From: Rhizobium sp. CB3090
Lineage (GTDB): Bacteria; Pseudomonadota; Alphaproteobacteria; Rhizobiales; Rhizobiaceae
DNA length: 64,000 bases
Assembly (NCBI RefSeq): GCF_029714285.1
Contig: NZ_CP121663.1
Location: 1,612,001-1,676,000 of the forward strand
Reading direction: 5' to 3'
In this document: positions 45,710 to 55,382 of the stretch, one piece after another
How the letters are laid out: every line of letters begins with the position of its first letter
How positions within the stretch are numbered: the first letter of the stretch is position 1
Translations under genes and position numbers: made by a program
The notes under the pieces: model-generated
Seen by the model: the letters and a program-made list of their open reading frames with translations, nothing else
What the model was told of the DNA's origin: nothing
Database searches by the model: none

Positions 45710-47050
45710 TCAACCTGCCTTCACGCCGAACTCCGATCCGCTGGATGCGGAGTGCCATTCTGGATTTCGCTCGAGCGCTAGAAGGTCCTCGACGGGTTGA
45801 CGACGCCTTATGACGGCAAACTGCCCATCCGAGACGAGCACCTCCGGGATCAATGGCCTGGCGTTATAGGTGGATGACATCGAAGCGCCATAAGCGCCCG
45901 CAGCGAGAAACGCGACAAGGTCTCCAGAAGAAAGCTCAGGCAGGTGATCGAAGCTTCCGAAAGCATCCGAGCTTTCGCATACCGGGCCGACGATTCTGCA
46001 CTTTCGTGGTCGGCAGGCCGTTGGGGAGACTGTCTCAGCCGGGTGCACCGCATTGTACATGGCCGGGCGAAGAAGGTCGTTCATAGCAGCATCGATGATG
46101 ACGATATCGAAGTCCGCATGTGGTTTGGAGTATAGCACCTCCGCAACAAGAACACCCGCCTCGCCGACAAGTCTCCGGCCAGGTTCAACGGTCAACTCTG
46201 CATTGAGGTCGCCAACTGTCTCGCGGATGACTGAGGCAAAGTCCCTCAAATCCAGTTTGAATCCTGACCCGTAGTCGATCCCGATACCGCCTCCAAGGTC
46301 GAGCCGCGTGACGCTTTGGCCGAGATCTCGGAGATGACGCGTCAGACCAGCGATGCGCTTGTAGGCTTTGCGGTATGGTTCCAAATCGGTAATCTGTGAA
46401 CCGATGTGGGTCGCAAGCCCGACAAGCCGGATGCCATGCATCGCTGATGCCCGAGGGTAGAGGCTTGCGATCTCGTCGATCGATATCCCGAACTTGTCGC
46501 CTTTGCGACCGGTGGATATCTTGTCATGGCTTAGCGCGTCGATATCAGGATTGACGCGTAGCGCGACGGGCGCCTCAACACCATGGCTTGCAGCGACAGC
46601 CGATATCAGCTCGAGCTCGGCGACAGACTCGACATTGAACTGGTGAATTCCGGCGGCAAGGGCTGCTTCTATCTCCGCCCGCGCCTTGCCGACACCCGAG
46701 AACACGACGCCATCCCTGCGTGCTCCGGCCGCCACAACGCGCTGCAACTCCCCTTCCGACACGATGTCCATGCCACATCCGAGTTCGGCAAGGAGGGCGA
46801 TTATGGAGAGGTTGCCATTGGCCTTGACGGCGTAGCATATGCCGATGTCCGGTCCGAGCGCGGATCGGAAATCTTGATAGGCGTTTGTGATTGCTCGTGA
46901 AGAATACGCATAAAACGGTGTCCCAACTGCATCGGCGAGATGGTCGAGCCGAACTCCCTCAATGCTCAGAATCCCAACGCTATCGCGATGAACGCTCTTC
47001 CGATCCAGCTTCTGAGAAGGTTTGTCTTCTTCTGTCGTCGTCATGTTCAT
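45710..47050 (-). CDS. lysA: Diaminopimelate decarboxylase
   Basis: The predicted protein has 446 residues; AGGGG precedes the ATG. The PLP lysine is K76 in YAVKAN, with a Gly-rich loop DLGGGIGIDYG, EPGR phosphate-binding residues and the CESSDAFGSFD active-site segment. It makes L-lysine from meso-diaminopimelate. It is followed closely by dapF and preceded by a LysR-type gene, so it is coordinated with import of the compound served by this cluster. Confidence 0.92.
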   Translation of the reverse strand: MNMTTTEEDKPSQKLDRKSVHRDSVGILSIEGVRLDHLADAVGTPFYAYSSRAITNAYQDFRSALGPDIGICYAVKANGNLSIIALLAELGCGMDIVSEGELQRVVAAGARRDGVVFSGVGKARAEIEAALAAGIHQFNVESVAELELISAVAASHGVEAPVALRVNPDIDALSHDKISTGRKGDKFGISIDEIASLYPRASAMHGIRLVGLATHIGSQITDLEPYRKAYKRIAGLTRHLRDLGQSVTRLDLGGGIGIDYGSGFKLDLRDFASVIRETVGDLNAELTVEPGRRLVGEAGVLVAEVLYSKPHADFDIVIIDAAMNDLLRPAMYNAVHPAETVSPTACRPRKCRIVGPVCESSDAFGSFDHLPELSSGDLVAFLAAGAYGASMSSTYNARPLIPEVLVSDGQFAVIRRRQPVEDLLALERNPEWHSASSGSEFGVKAG

Positions 47051-47124
47051 GGTCGCCCCTGGTTTGGCGCAACTATTTCAGAAAAAGTTTCCTTAGAAAA
47101 ATGCGTAGTTTTTGGTCTCGTTAT

Positions 47125-48081
47125 TCAAATCTGATATGCTTTTTCTCTCCACACCTTCTCCTGCCACACTTCCGGCCGCTGAAGCTCAGTTGAGATCGCC
47201 TCGCATTCCTGAACGATCAGGCGCGCGGCAGTGGCGGCAAAATCTGAGATCGGCCGGCCAAGGGGCCGACAAACTCCGACGACGAATGGAATCGAGACCG
47301 AGAGAGGCCGCGCGACTACTCCGCGCCCCGAGAAAGAGCGCGCAGTGATCGGATTGACAAGGGCGGCCCCCAAGCCCTGCTGGACAAACGAACAGATCGC
47401 TTCTGCCGTTGTCGTCTCCAGTTTGACGTTTTTCGTGAAGCTCGTGGATTCGAAGAAGTTCTGAAAGCGCTTATGATAAGCGTCACTTGAGACATAGCTT
47501 ATGAGATCGACCTTCTCCAGATCGGAGGGGCTGATCGTATGCAGGGCGGTGAGTGGATGATCCTCCGGAAGCACACACACTTCTTCACCGACGGTTACCT
47601 CGTCAACATGCATTCCCTCGACTGCCACTCCAACCTCAACCAACCCTAGTTCATAGCGAAGCGCAAGGAGCTCACGCATCAGATCAGCATGATCCAGCGG
47701 CACCATCGTCATGCGGCAGTTGGGATGCTCTCGAAGCAAATCAATGCTGATTTTAGGTATGATCGAGCTCGAAAAAAGCGGCAGGCAGCCAATCCGAAGG
47801 TACGACGTTGTGTTATCACGTATCACCTCTGCGGACTGCACCAGTTGTTGAAGCCCGGAGTAGGAACGCTGCACTTCGGCATGAAACAACACCGCCTTCT
47901 CTGTTGCAAGAAGCCGACGCGAGCGTCTCTCAAACAGGGTAAAGCCTAGCAATCTCTCCAGCGTCGCGATCTCGCGGCTCAGCGTTGGCTGAGAGGTATG
48001 CATCAGCTCAGCGGCCCGTGTGAGGCTTCCAGAAGTCATGACGACGTGGAAGACTTCGATGTGGCGGAGAGAAACGCGCAT
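47125..48081 (-). CDS. lysR: LysR-type regulator close to E. coli LysR
   Basis: The predicted protein has 318 residues from the ATG at 48081, five bases after GGAGG; an ATG at 48093 lies upstream but would leave that site inside the gene. The N-terminal winged helix (SLRHIEVFHVVMTSGSLTRA, HTSQPTLSRE) and the co-inducer domain (EEVCVLPEDHPL, VVNPIT-like ALVNPITA) are alike to E. coli LysR, which activates lysA in response to diaminopimelate. The same role for the downstream lysA-dapF genes is likely. Confidence 0.85.
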   Translation of the reverse strand: MRVSLRHIEVFHVVMTSGSLTRAAELMHTSQPTLSREIATLERLLGFTLFERRSRRLLATEKAVLFHAEVQRSYSGLQQLVQSAEVIRDNTTSYLRIGCLPLFSSSIIPKISIDLLREHPNCRMTMVPLDHADLMRELLALRYELGLVEVGVAVEGMHVDEVTVGEEVCVLPEDHPLTALHTISPSDLEKVDLISYVSSDAYHKRFQNFFESTSFTKNVKLETTTAEAICSFVQQGLGAALVNPITARSFSGRGVVARPLSVSIPFVVGVCRPLGRPISDFAATAARLIVQECEAISTELQRPEVWQEKVWREKAYQI

Positions 48082-48372
48082 GGCTGCCTCCATATCAGTT
48101 TTGAATGCATCATCAGCAAATTAGATATTTGCGCATAATGCAGAAGCTGCCACAATGCAAAAAAAGATAAAATGGGAACGTGATGCTCCTTATGGAGGCG
48201 AACTGGGCAGCCCGAACGTCCTTGGTATTCCCGGCGTGGCAGCTATGCCGAGCCTGCGTAGGGTGCATCGCTTCTCTCAACAAATACGGTATGCGCGCCT
48301 CCAAAGCTTGTCTGCAGCTTTTCTCGGACAGGTGCTCGATCGACGCACAACATTGCTTGAGTTAGGAAGAAG
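48082..48372. promoter_or_regulatory. Divergent promoter region between lysR and the fused permease gene
   Basis: This 291-bp spacer separates leftward lysR-lysA-dapF from the rightward permease-ATPase genes and should hold LysR-type sites. I could not pick a clear T-N11-A motif with confidence, and no gene is seen here. Confidence 0.4.
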
Positions 48373-50211
48373 ATGAATATGCACTTGTCGAGGGAACTTC
48401 AGCACGAAGGGAAGAAGGTGTTGAAGACGTCTTTCAGAGATTGGAAGCTGCTGCGCGGCCACGCAATGGTTGCGCTCCAATTGATCCCCTTGGTGATCCT
48501 GATTATAGCCTTCTTGATCCTTCCGTTTCTAAGCGCAGCCTGGCAAAGCGTTAATGGGTTAGCGCTCGATTTCAGCCGCTATGGGGCGATTTGGAACGAC
48601 GGGATTTACGTGGGTGCGATCTTGCGTAGTCTGCAGATTGCACTGACAACGACGATTATCTGTATCGTCGTCGGCTTTCCGATAGCATATTACATGACGG
48701 CACTCAGCAAGCGCTGCCTTGCGCTACTGAGTATAGTTCTGCTTGTCCCGCTCTTCACAGCCTTCCTGATCCGGACTTACGGATGGATGGTGATCCTCGG
48801 CCGGCGTGGCGTCCTCAACATCGCCTTACAGAATTTGGGACTCATCGATCAGCCGTTGCGGATACTCGGCACGAGCACAGCCGTCTACATCGGCCTGGTA
48901 CACGTCCTTATGCCGATCGGCATTTTCATTATGTATGGAAGCATGACGCGTGTTGACCGTTCGCTGGTAACTGCTGCGCAGATCCTGGGAGCCCACCCCG
49001 TCAAGGCGTTTATCCGCGTTCTTCTTCCCATGTGCCGACCGGCCATTTTGTCGGCCGCTATGCTGATTTTCATCATCTCGCTTGGCTTTTATATCGCGCC
49101 TGCGCTGCTTGGCGGACCAGCAGATACGATGATTTCGCAGCTGGTGGTCACCCAAATCACAACGCTTTTGGATTTTCAGAGCGGATATGCGCTGGGCGTC
49201 ATCCTACTGATTGTGACGATGCTCGTCCTTGCGATCGGAAATCATTTCGTTCCGCTCGAACAATTGTGGGCGATTGAGGAAAGCGAACAAAAATCTCCGC
49301 TCGGAAAAAACCGCAGCAAAGGCGGCCGCACATCGCCGGCATCGAGAGTGTTCAAGACAGCGCTGATCTTGATTGAAGATGGCCTATACTTCACCCTGCG
49401 CCGTCCGGCGTGGCTTGCTCCCTTGCTCATGAAGGTCGCTCTTGGCCTTGTGGTCATGTTCTTGCTCGCGCCTCTTGCCATCATTTACGTCCTGTCGTTC
49501 AGTTCTTCTCCGTTTCTCATCTTCCCGCCGCCAGGTTTTTCCCTGCAGTGGTATGAGAAATTCCTGACAGACCCCGATTGGCGCAGCGCTCTTTTCCAAA
49601 GCTTCAAGCTCGGAACGATTGTAGCATCCCTGGCATTGGTAACCGGCACCATGGCATCCTTCGCCTTGGTTAGAGCAAAGCTCCCGTGGAAGCGCGTCAT
49701 TTTCCTTCTTGTTCTTGCACCCTTGATGCTGCCGCTTATCCTCCTTGCTCTTGGTCTGTATCTATCGATGGCCAAACTCGGACTGCTTGGGTCATTTCCT
49801 GGATTGATAATCGGACATTTGCTGGTTTGCGCGCCCTATACGGTCGTCGTTCTTGTTCCTGCACTCAGGGGTCTCGACCGAAATATCGAACATGCGGCAT
49901 CGACCCTTGGCGCCCCGCCTTATCTGGTGGTCCGCAAGATAACGCTGCCATTACTCTTGCCGGCCTTCATCGCCGCCTGGTTGATGGCATTCCTGCAGTC
50001 CTTCGACGAGCTGCTGATAACGCTCTTTTTGCTAGGCCGGCAGACGCAAACCCTGCCAATCAAGATGTGGAGCGACATCCGAATCCAGCTTGACCCGACA
50101 CTCAGCGCTGCCTCCAGCGTCATCGTGACCGTCGTCATTTTGTGCGTAGTGGCAACTCAATACCGGGCATTACTGCCTGCACGCAAAACGCCTGACGTCT
50201 CCGGAGCATAA
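48373..50211 (+). CDS. Fused double permease (PotB-PotC type) of an ABC importer
   Basis: The predicted protein has 612 residues, about twice a single permease; AGGAAGA precedes the ATG. The first permease spans about 35-290, with EAA loop ILGAHPVKAFIRVLLPMC. A charged, flexible linker (about 292-350, rich in Lys/Ser) follows. The second permease spans about 355-605, with EAA loop TLGAPPYLVVRKITLPLL. In polyamine-type importers these are usually two genes. The frame is continuous through the linker, so it is a true fusion. The ATPase gene follows after two bases. Confidence 0.9.
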   Translation: MNMHLSRELQHEGKKVLKTSFRDWKLLRGHAMVALQLIPLVILIIAFLILPFLSAAWQSVNGLALDFSRYGAIWNDGIYVGAILRSLQIALTTTIICIVVGFPIAYYMTALSKRCLALLSIVLLVPLFTAFLIRTYGWMVILGRRGVLNIALQNLGLIDQPLRILGTSTAVYIGLVHVLMPIGIFIMYGSMTRVDRSLVTAAQILGAHPVKAFIRVLLPMCRPAILSAAMLIFIISLGFYIAPALLGGPADTMISQLVVTQITTLLDFQSGYALGVILLIVTMLVLAIGNHFVPLEQLWAIEESEQKSPLGKNRSKGGRTSPASRVFKTALILIEDGLYFTLRRPAWLAPLLMKVALGLVVMFLLAPLAIIYVLSFSSSPFLIFPPPGFSLQWYEKFLTDPDWRSALFQSFKLGTIVASLALVTGTMASFALVRAKLPWKRVIFLLVLAPLMLPLILLALGLYLSMAKLGLLGSFPGLIIGHLLVCAPYTVVVLVPALRGLDRNIEHAASTLGAPPYLVVRKITLPLLLPAFIAAWLMAFLQSFDELLITLFLLGRQTQTLPIKMWSDIRIQLDPTLSAASSVIVTVVILCVVATQYRALLPARKTPDVSGA

Positions 50212-50213
50212 CC

Positions 50214-51254
50214 ATGAGCACCTCTGTTGAATTCCGCAATGTTTCGCGCAAGTACGGGGCAAGCTTCTTCGCCCTGCGCAACACCAGTATCAAAATTGCT
50301 GCGGAGGAGTTTGTTTCGTTGCTTGGGCCTTCCGGCTCCGGCAAATCAACGATGCTCAAGCTGCTTGCCGGCTTCGATGCGCCCAGCTCCGGCGACATCC
50401 TCATAGATGGCCGCTCTATACTCTCCATGCCGCCCCATCTCCGAGGGATCGGTATGGTGTTCCAAAACTACGCGCTATTCCCCCACATGAGCGTAGCGGA
50501 CAACATTGCCTTCCCACTTCGCGTCCGCAAAGCATCAGACGACACAGTTCGGAAACGAGTCGCCGATGTGCTCGGTATCACGAGGCTAGAGGCCCTAGCC
50601 GAGAGGTTCCCGCGAGAATTGTCCGGCGGCCAACAGCAAAGAGTGGCTCTTGCCCGCGCGATCGTCTTCGATCCGAAGGTCCTCTTGATGGATGAGCCCT
50701 TGGGAGCGCTGGACAAGCATCTGCGAGAACAACTGAAATTCGAGATCAAACGGATTCAGCAACAGTTCCGCATGACCGTCTTGTTCGTGACCCATGACCA
50801 GGACGAAGCTCTTGTGCTTTCGGATCGGATCGCAATCATGCGTGACGGGGTTATTGAGCAACTTTCGACGCCGCAGGAGCTCTACCACAAACCGAGAACC
50901 AAATTCGTTGCCACCTTCGTCGGAGAATCCAATCTGATCGAGTGCATGAATGACAATGGCCGCCTCCACAGCGATGGAGCGACTTTTGCGATCGCTCCTT
51001 CGAAGGCGGGACATAACTGTGCGGTCATGATCCGACCTGAATGTATCAGAATCTCCCGTCAGCCTAGCCCGGGAGCGATGGCCGGTCGAATGAAAGAGAC
51101 CGTTTTCCTTGGCGAGGCCACTCGCTACATCATCAACGCCGGCAGACACGAGATCGTCGCAAAGCCAAGGCTCGAGCAGTACGAGCAATATAGCCCGGGC
51201 GACGACGTTTTTCTGAGCTGGAAAAGCGATGACGTAGTCGTTCTAGACGGCTAA
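50214..51254 (+). CDS. ABC transporter ATP-binding protein (PotA/UgpC-like)
   Basis: The predicted protein has 346 residues. Walker A is GPSGSGKST, the signature LSGGQQQR, Walker B VLLMDEPLGALD, and the switch His lies in VTHDQDEA. A C-terminal TOBE domain follows (about 270-345). It powers the fused permease just upstream, with the binding protein at 43684-44790. Confidence 0.92.
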   Translation: MSTSVEFRNVSRKYGASFFALRNTSIKIAAEEFVSLLGPSGSGKSTMLKLLAGFDAPSSGDILIDGRSILSMPPHLRGIGMVFQNYALFPHMSVADNIAFPLRVRKASDDTVRKRVADVLGITRLEALAERFPRELSGGQQQRVALARAIVFDPKVLLMDEPLGALDKHLREQLKFEIKRIQQQFRMTVLFVTHDQDEALVLSDRIAIMRDGVIEQLSTPQELYHKPRTKFVATFVGESNLIECMNDNGRLHSDGATFAIAPSKAGHNCAVMIRPECIRISRQPSPGAMAGRMKETVFLGEATRYIINAGRHEIVAKPRLEQYEQYSPGDDVFLSWKSDDVVVLDG

Positions 51255-51440
51255 AATCACGTCTTTGGGCGTCTTGGGTGCGATATAGCGACTGTCAAAT
51301 GGACATGCTATCGAGCACGGCATGTTCAAAGTTGACACGGCGCAGAAGTCCGGGGCGCACCCAGCAGGAAGCGCGAGCACTGTCGTTCCGTGCGAACACG
51401 CGGTACCTCTAATTCTCTACCCGCAAGCTCCTACGCACCG

Positions 51441-52829
51441 TTAAGAAGACGGCGACGAAGTACTCCGCCCGCGTGCATCCGGTAGCGCCACGACAGCAAC
51501 GAGCCCGGTTTCCGGCCCGGCTTGCAATTTGACGTATCCACCATATAGCTCGGCAACCTCCTTGGCGATCGACAACCCGAAGCCGTCGCCGGCAACGGTC
51601 TCGTCAAGCCTGACGCCCGGTTTCATCGCCTCTGTGATCCGGCTTTGCTCAATACCTGGCCCATCGTCCTCTATCGAGATCAGCACCATAGCGCCTTCGA
51701 CGGCGCTGGTTATTCGAACTGAGCTTGCTGCCCATTTGAACGCGTTGTCGATGATCCCACCGAGAACCTCGTCGGTATCCTCCGGCGCACAACTTATGCG
51801 GAGATCGGAACCGACCGTTGTGATGATACTAAGATGCCGGTCGGCATAGAGCTTCGACATCATCTGAACTATGTCGTCCACACGCGACCGAAGATCTGTC
51901 GACGAAGCTAATCCTGCCTCGGAAACTCCAGCCCTCGCTCTTCCGAGGTGATGTCGAATCCTCCGATCAATTCGACCAACAAGGTGCCGCGCCTCGCCTG
52001 TCGGGTCATTCTTGCTATCGAGGGCGAGATAAAGGCTGGCGACCGGCGTTTTCAGCCCATGTGCCAGGTTCGCAAACTGCAGCCGGGTCTCGGCAAGCCG
52101 CTTGCGATTGTGCTCAACCAGACGATTGATTTCTCCGATGACGGGGCGAAGTTCATCGACCTCGGTTCGCGGCAGTTCACGGAGTCGCCCTGAGGATATT
52201 TCTGAAATCTGTCCAGACAACGCACGGAGCGGCAAGAGACCGTATCGGACCTGAAACAAGATCCCCACGCCGAGAATGGCGCCAAGAGCCAGCATCGCCG
52301 GCACCAGAAATGCGAGCGCTCGTACAGCGGGGGCCGTCAGCGCGACTTCTGGGGCGGTCGCGAGTATTTCGACTGCCTCACCGCCCACAAAGGTCCGCGC
52401 CACACGAAAATGGAGTGCCTCGCCTTTGTCTCCAGGCCCGTCCGCCGGCTGCGGCCGTCCCATAAGAAGCCGTCTCCAGTCAATCGCCCGCGGCGGACTG
52501 GCAATGCTACCGCCATCAAGTGATTTGGAGGATAGATGCCGGCCAGCAGCGGTGACCTGCCAATACCAACCGGAACCCGTACGATCGAAGGGAGGGCCGC
52601 TGAGATTGCCTGAGAGGCCAAGCACGCCATCCGCGCCTGGGACCAGGGCGCCGCGAACGGCGTCGATTTGCAGATCGAGCCGCTGATCGACCTGTTGCCC
52701 GACCACACCTGCAACGATGAACCAGAGGACAAAGGAGGCTACGATCAATGCTGCCATAGCGTAGATCATCGAAAACGCGATCAGGCGACCGGCAATCGTT
52801 CTGCGCGGTGACAGCCATGATATGGTCAT
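51441..52829 (-). CDS. Two-component sensor histidine kinase
   Basis: The predicted protein has 462 residues from the ATG overlapping the response-regulator stop (TGATG). It has two membrane segments (about 10-38 and 170-195) that enclose a periplasmic sensor domain, a HAMP-like linker, the H-box FANLAHGLKTPVASL, and an ATPase with N-box (GIIDNAFKWA) and G-boxes (DDGPGI, GFGLSIAKEV). LAHGLKTP resembles PhoQ/BasS-like kinases. It likely senses an envelope or cation signal and controls the divergent efflux genes. Confidence 0.9.
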   Translation of the reverse strand: MTISWLSPRRTIAGRLIAFSMIYAMAALIVASFVLWFIVAGVVGQQVDQRLDLQIDAVRGALVPGADGVLGLSGNLSGPPFDRTGSGWYWQVTAAGRHLSSKSLDGGSIASPPRAIDWRRLLMGRPQPADGPGDKGEALHFRVARTFVGGEAVEILATAPEVALTAPAVRALAFLVPAMLALGAILGVGILFQVRYGLLPLRALSGQISEISSGRLRELPRTEVDELRPVIGEINRLVEHNRKRLAETRLQFANLAHGLKTPVASLYLALDSKNDPTGEARHLVGRIDRRIRHHLGRARAGVSEAGLASSTDLRSRVDDIVQMMSKLYADRHLSIITTVGSDLRISCAPEDTDEVLGGIIDNAFKWAASSVRITSAVEGAMVLISIEDDGPGIEQSRITEAMKPGVRLDETVAGDGFGLSIAKEVAELYGGYVKLQAGPETGLVAVVALPDARGRSTSSPSS

Positions 52830-53488
52830 CAATCAGCCCTCAGCATATAGCCGCGTCCCCTCTCCGTCTCGATCCTGTCGGCACCAACCTTGCGCCTAAG
52901 TCTGGCGATGATCACTTCAATCGAATTGGAATCCACGTCCGCGTCTCCCTCGTAGACCCGCTCGACAAGTTCGCGCCTATCCACGATCACGTCCTTGCGC
53001 AGGATCAAGCATGACAATACCCGCCATTCGAATGCCGTCAGCTTCAACGGAAGTCCCGCGAGCTCGAACGTCCCGAGTTGCGCGTCGAACGAAAGGTCTC
53101 CGCAGGTGATCACCGAGGCAGCGTGGCCCGTGGCCCGCCGCACCAGAGCACGAAGACGTAAGATGAGTTCCTCGATCTTGAACGGCTTCGTCAGAAAGTC
53201 GTCAGCTCCCGCCTTGAAGGCGGCGACCTTGTCAGGCCAGCCGTCTCGCGCGGTGAGAACGAGCACCGGAAGCATCCGTTCCGCGTTCCGCCAGGACTTG
53301 AGCACGGTCACGCCGTCAATTTTAGGCAAGCCGAGGTCCAACACGGCGACGTCGAAAATCTCGGTCAGGCCGGCGTGTTCGGCGTCTTCTCCGTTCTTGG
53401 CGATGTCGACCACAAAGTTTTCCGCCCGCAGGCTTGCCGCGATACGTTTGGAAAGATCGACATCATCTTCGACCAGGAGGACTCGCAT
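52829..53488 (-). CDS. OmpR-family response regulator
   Basis: The predicted protein has 219 residues. The receiver domain has the acidic pocket (VEDD), phospho-acceptor D51 (VLDLGLPKIDG) and Lys in LTKPFK. The C-terminal winged helix (about 125-218) ends IIARLRRKVGADRIETERGRGYML (family-typical). It works with the next kinase gene and probably activates the divergent OB-fold and RND efflux genes. Confidence 0.93.
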   Translation of the reverse strand: MRVLLVEDDVDLSKRIAASLRAENFVVDIAKNGEDAEHAGLTEIFDVAVLDLGLPKIDGVTVLKSWRNAERMLPVLVLTARDGWPDKVAAFKAGADDFLTKPFKIEELILRLRALVRRATGHAASVITCGDLSFDAQLGTFELAGLPLKLTAFEWRVLSCLILRKDVIVDRRELVERVYEGDADVDSNSIEVIIARLRRKVGADRIETERGRGYMLRAD

Positions 53489-53624
53489 ATCACACTCAGT
53501 TGTGACCGGTTGTTCGCAATGAATTACGGCGACTTTGCTTAACTGAAACTGAACCGCAACATTCAGCGTGGATCGAGCTCATGCTGGCTATTGTTCTCCA
53601 GTCAAACGAACGGGAGACAATACC

Positions 53625-54131
53625 ATGTCTGACGAAAACGACGCTCCCCAAACATCGCTGGAGCAAGGGCGGGGCAAAGGACCGAAGCGCCAGCCAGCCA
53701 CTCACCTTGCCGCCTTTGGCATTGCAGCCGTCGCGGCCCTCGCCATTGGAGCGGCAGGTGGTGCAGCCGCAATGAAATTCATCCGCCCCAGTATCGAATT
53801 GGCACCTTTGACTCCCGTGTCGATATCGAGCCTGAAGGACGATGTGAGCGTAGTGACCGTCAAGGGCAAGGTCGCCGAGATCTACGGCAACAAATTCATC
53901 GTTCAGGACGACAGCGGTCGCGCATTGATCGAAACGGGGCCTGCCGGTGACAACGGCAAGCTTGTCAGCATTGGCGAGCCCGTCAGTGTTCAAGGTCGCT
54001 TCGATCAGGGCTTCCTGCGTGCCCGTTATATCATCCATCAGGACGGCAAGACCGACGTACTTCGCCCGCCACCCGGCCCACCTCCGCATCGCAGACCTCT
54101 GGAAGACGCCCTGCGGCGAATGAAGCTATGA
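53625..54131 (+). CDS. Membrane-anchored OB-fold protein of unknown function
   Basis: The predicted protein has 168 residues from the ATG at 53625, which has GGGAGA upstream. A cytoplasmic N-tail and a Gly/Ala-rich membrane helix (about 24-47) precede a periplasmic domain (about 70-150) with OB-fold pattern VTVKGKVAEIYGNKFIVQDD and GEPVSVQGRF. This recalls the BOF/YgiW stress proteins. A Pro-rich tail follows. It is the first gene divergent from the two-component pair and may be its direct target or an accessory to the efflux pump. Confidence 0.75.
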   Translation: MSDENDAPQTSLEQGRGKGPKRQPATHLAAFGIAAVAALAIGAAGGAAAMKFIRPSIELAPLTPVSISSLKDDVSVVTVKGKVAEIYGNKFIVQDDSGRALIETGPAGDNGKLVSIGEPVSVQGRFDQGFLRARYIIHQDGKTDVLRPPPGPPPHRRPLEDALRRMKL

Positions 54132-54224
54132 CGCAGCGATAAAGTGGTTCGCCGGTGATGAGACTGTGATCGGTCATTGAACGAAAATCCTGCGTGATCA
54201 GGTGACTTTCCGGGAGTGGCAGGC

Positions 54225-55382
54225 ATGATCAGTCCTTTGGCTCAACTGCTTGCCACCTCCGGCAGGCGCGCGTGCGGCGTTGCGTTGGCAAGCGTTGTCG
54301 CTGTCCACGCCACTCCCCTGTCGGCTGGGGACGCTCCTGCCGTTCCAGTGACTGCCATCAAGGCGCAAACCGAAACGATCGATCGGGTCATCAACGGCAT
54401 AGGCACGGTCGCGCCTCTTCAGTCGGTCACAGTTCGCCCGCGTATCGATGGCCAGGTCGTCGACATTCCCTTTATCGAGGGGCAGATGGTGGAGAAGGGA
54501 GCCGTCCTCCTGAAACTGGACGACCGCGAACTCCTCTCCGCACTGGCTTCCGCCAAAGCAAAAAAAGCTCAGGACGAGGCGCAATTAAGCAGTGCGCGCG
54601 CAGACGCGCAACGTTATGCGACACTCGCCGAAAAAGGCGTTGCCTCCGCCTCCACCCTCGAACAGAAAACTGCCTCCAGCGAGCAGTACGCGGCCGCGGT
54701 GCGGTATGACGAAGCTGTTATCGAGAGCGCAGAAACTCAACTCGGATTTGCAACCGTCACCGCGCCTATCTCCGGGCGCACCGGGTTCAAGCAGGTCGAC
54801 GTTGGAAGCGTTATAAGCGCGAGTTCGGCCAACGGGATCGTGACCATCACGCAGATGGACCCCATCGCCGTCTCCTTTGTTGCGCCGGGCGACAGGTTTG
54901 GCGAAATCAGGGACGCCCTTATTCGTGGTGTCGCCGAGGTTACGCTGACAAGCACCGACGGCAGCCACACTCTTGCTAAGGGTAAGCTGACCACCGTGGA
55001 CAATGCCGTCGACGCCTCGAATGGCTCCATCCATCTCAAGGCAACCTTTGACAATAAGGATGGCGTCCTCTGGCCGGGCCTTCCGGTTGCGACGACGCTG
55101 ACAGTGGAAAAACGGGCCGGCGTCGTAGTTCCGGATAAGGCGCTCGCCCGAGGCCGCGACGGCCTCTACGCTTACGTCGTCGGGCCTGAGGGCAAAGTCG
55201 AAAGGAGGGAGGTCAAAACGGCTTTCGTCACGGCCGCGAGGGCGCTCGTGATCGACGGCATACGGGACGGCGAGCAGGTCGTCATGGATGGTCAGTCGCG
55301 GATCGGCGATGGCGTCAAGGTTTCGGTCACCCCTTGGTCCGGATTGCCGACGGGGGAACTCGCCGAAGGGGCGACGCCATGA
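54225..55382 (+). CDS. RND efflux periplasmic adaptor (membrane fusion protein)
   Basis: The predicted protein has 385 residues. The ATG at 54225 has GGGAG eight bases upstream; a GTG at 54216 is the alternative. An N-terminal export signal ends about residue 30. The adaptor pattern is visible: lipoyl halves with VRPRIDGQVVDIPFIEGQMV and FATVTAPISGRTGFKQVDVG, a short coiled coil between them, and a beta-barrel with GLPVATTLTV. The stop overlaps the pump gene (ATGA). Confidence 0.9.
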   Translation: MISPLAQLLATSGRRACGVALASVVAVHATPLSAGDAPAVPVTAIKAQTETIDRVINGIGTVAPLQSVTVRPRIDGQVVDIPFIEGQMVEKGAVLLKLDDRELLSALASAKAKKAQDEAQLSSARADAQRYATLAEKGVASASTLEQKTASSEQYAAAVRYDEAVIESAETQLGFATVTAPISGRTGFKQVDVGSVISASSANGIVTITQMDPIAVSFVAPGDRFGEIRDALIRGVAEVTLTSTDGSHTLAKGKLTTVDNAVDASNGSIHLKATFDNKDGVLWPGLPVATTLTVEKRAGVVVPDKALARGRDGLYAYVVGPEGKVERREVKTAFVTAARALVIDGIRDGEQVVMDGQSRIGDGVKVSVTPWSGLPTGELAEGATP

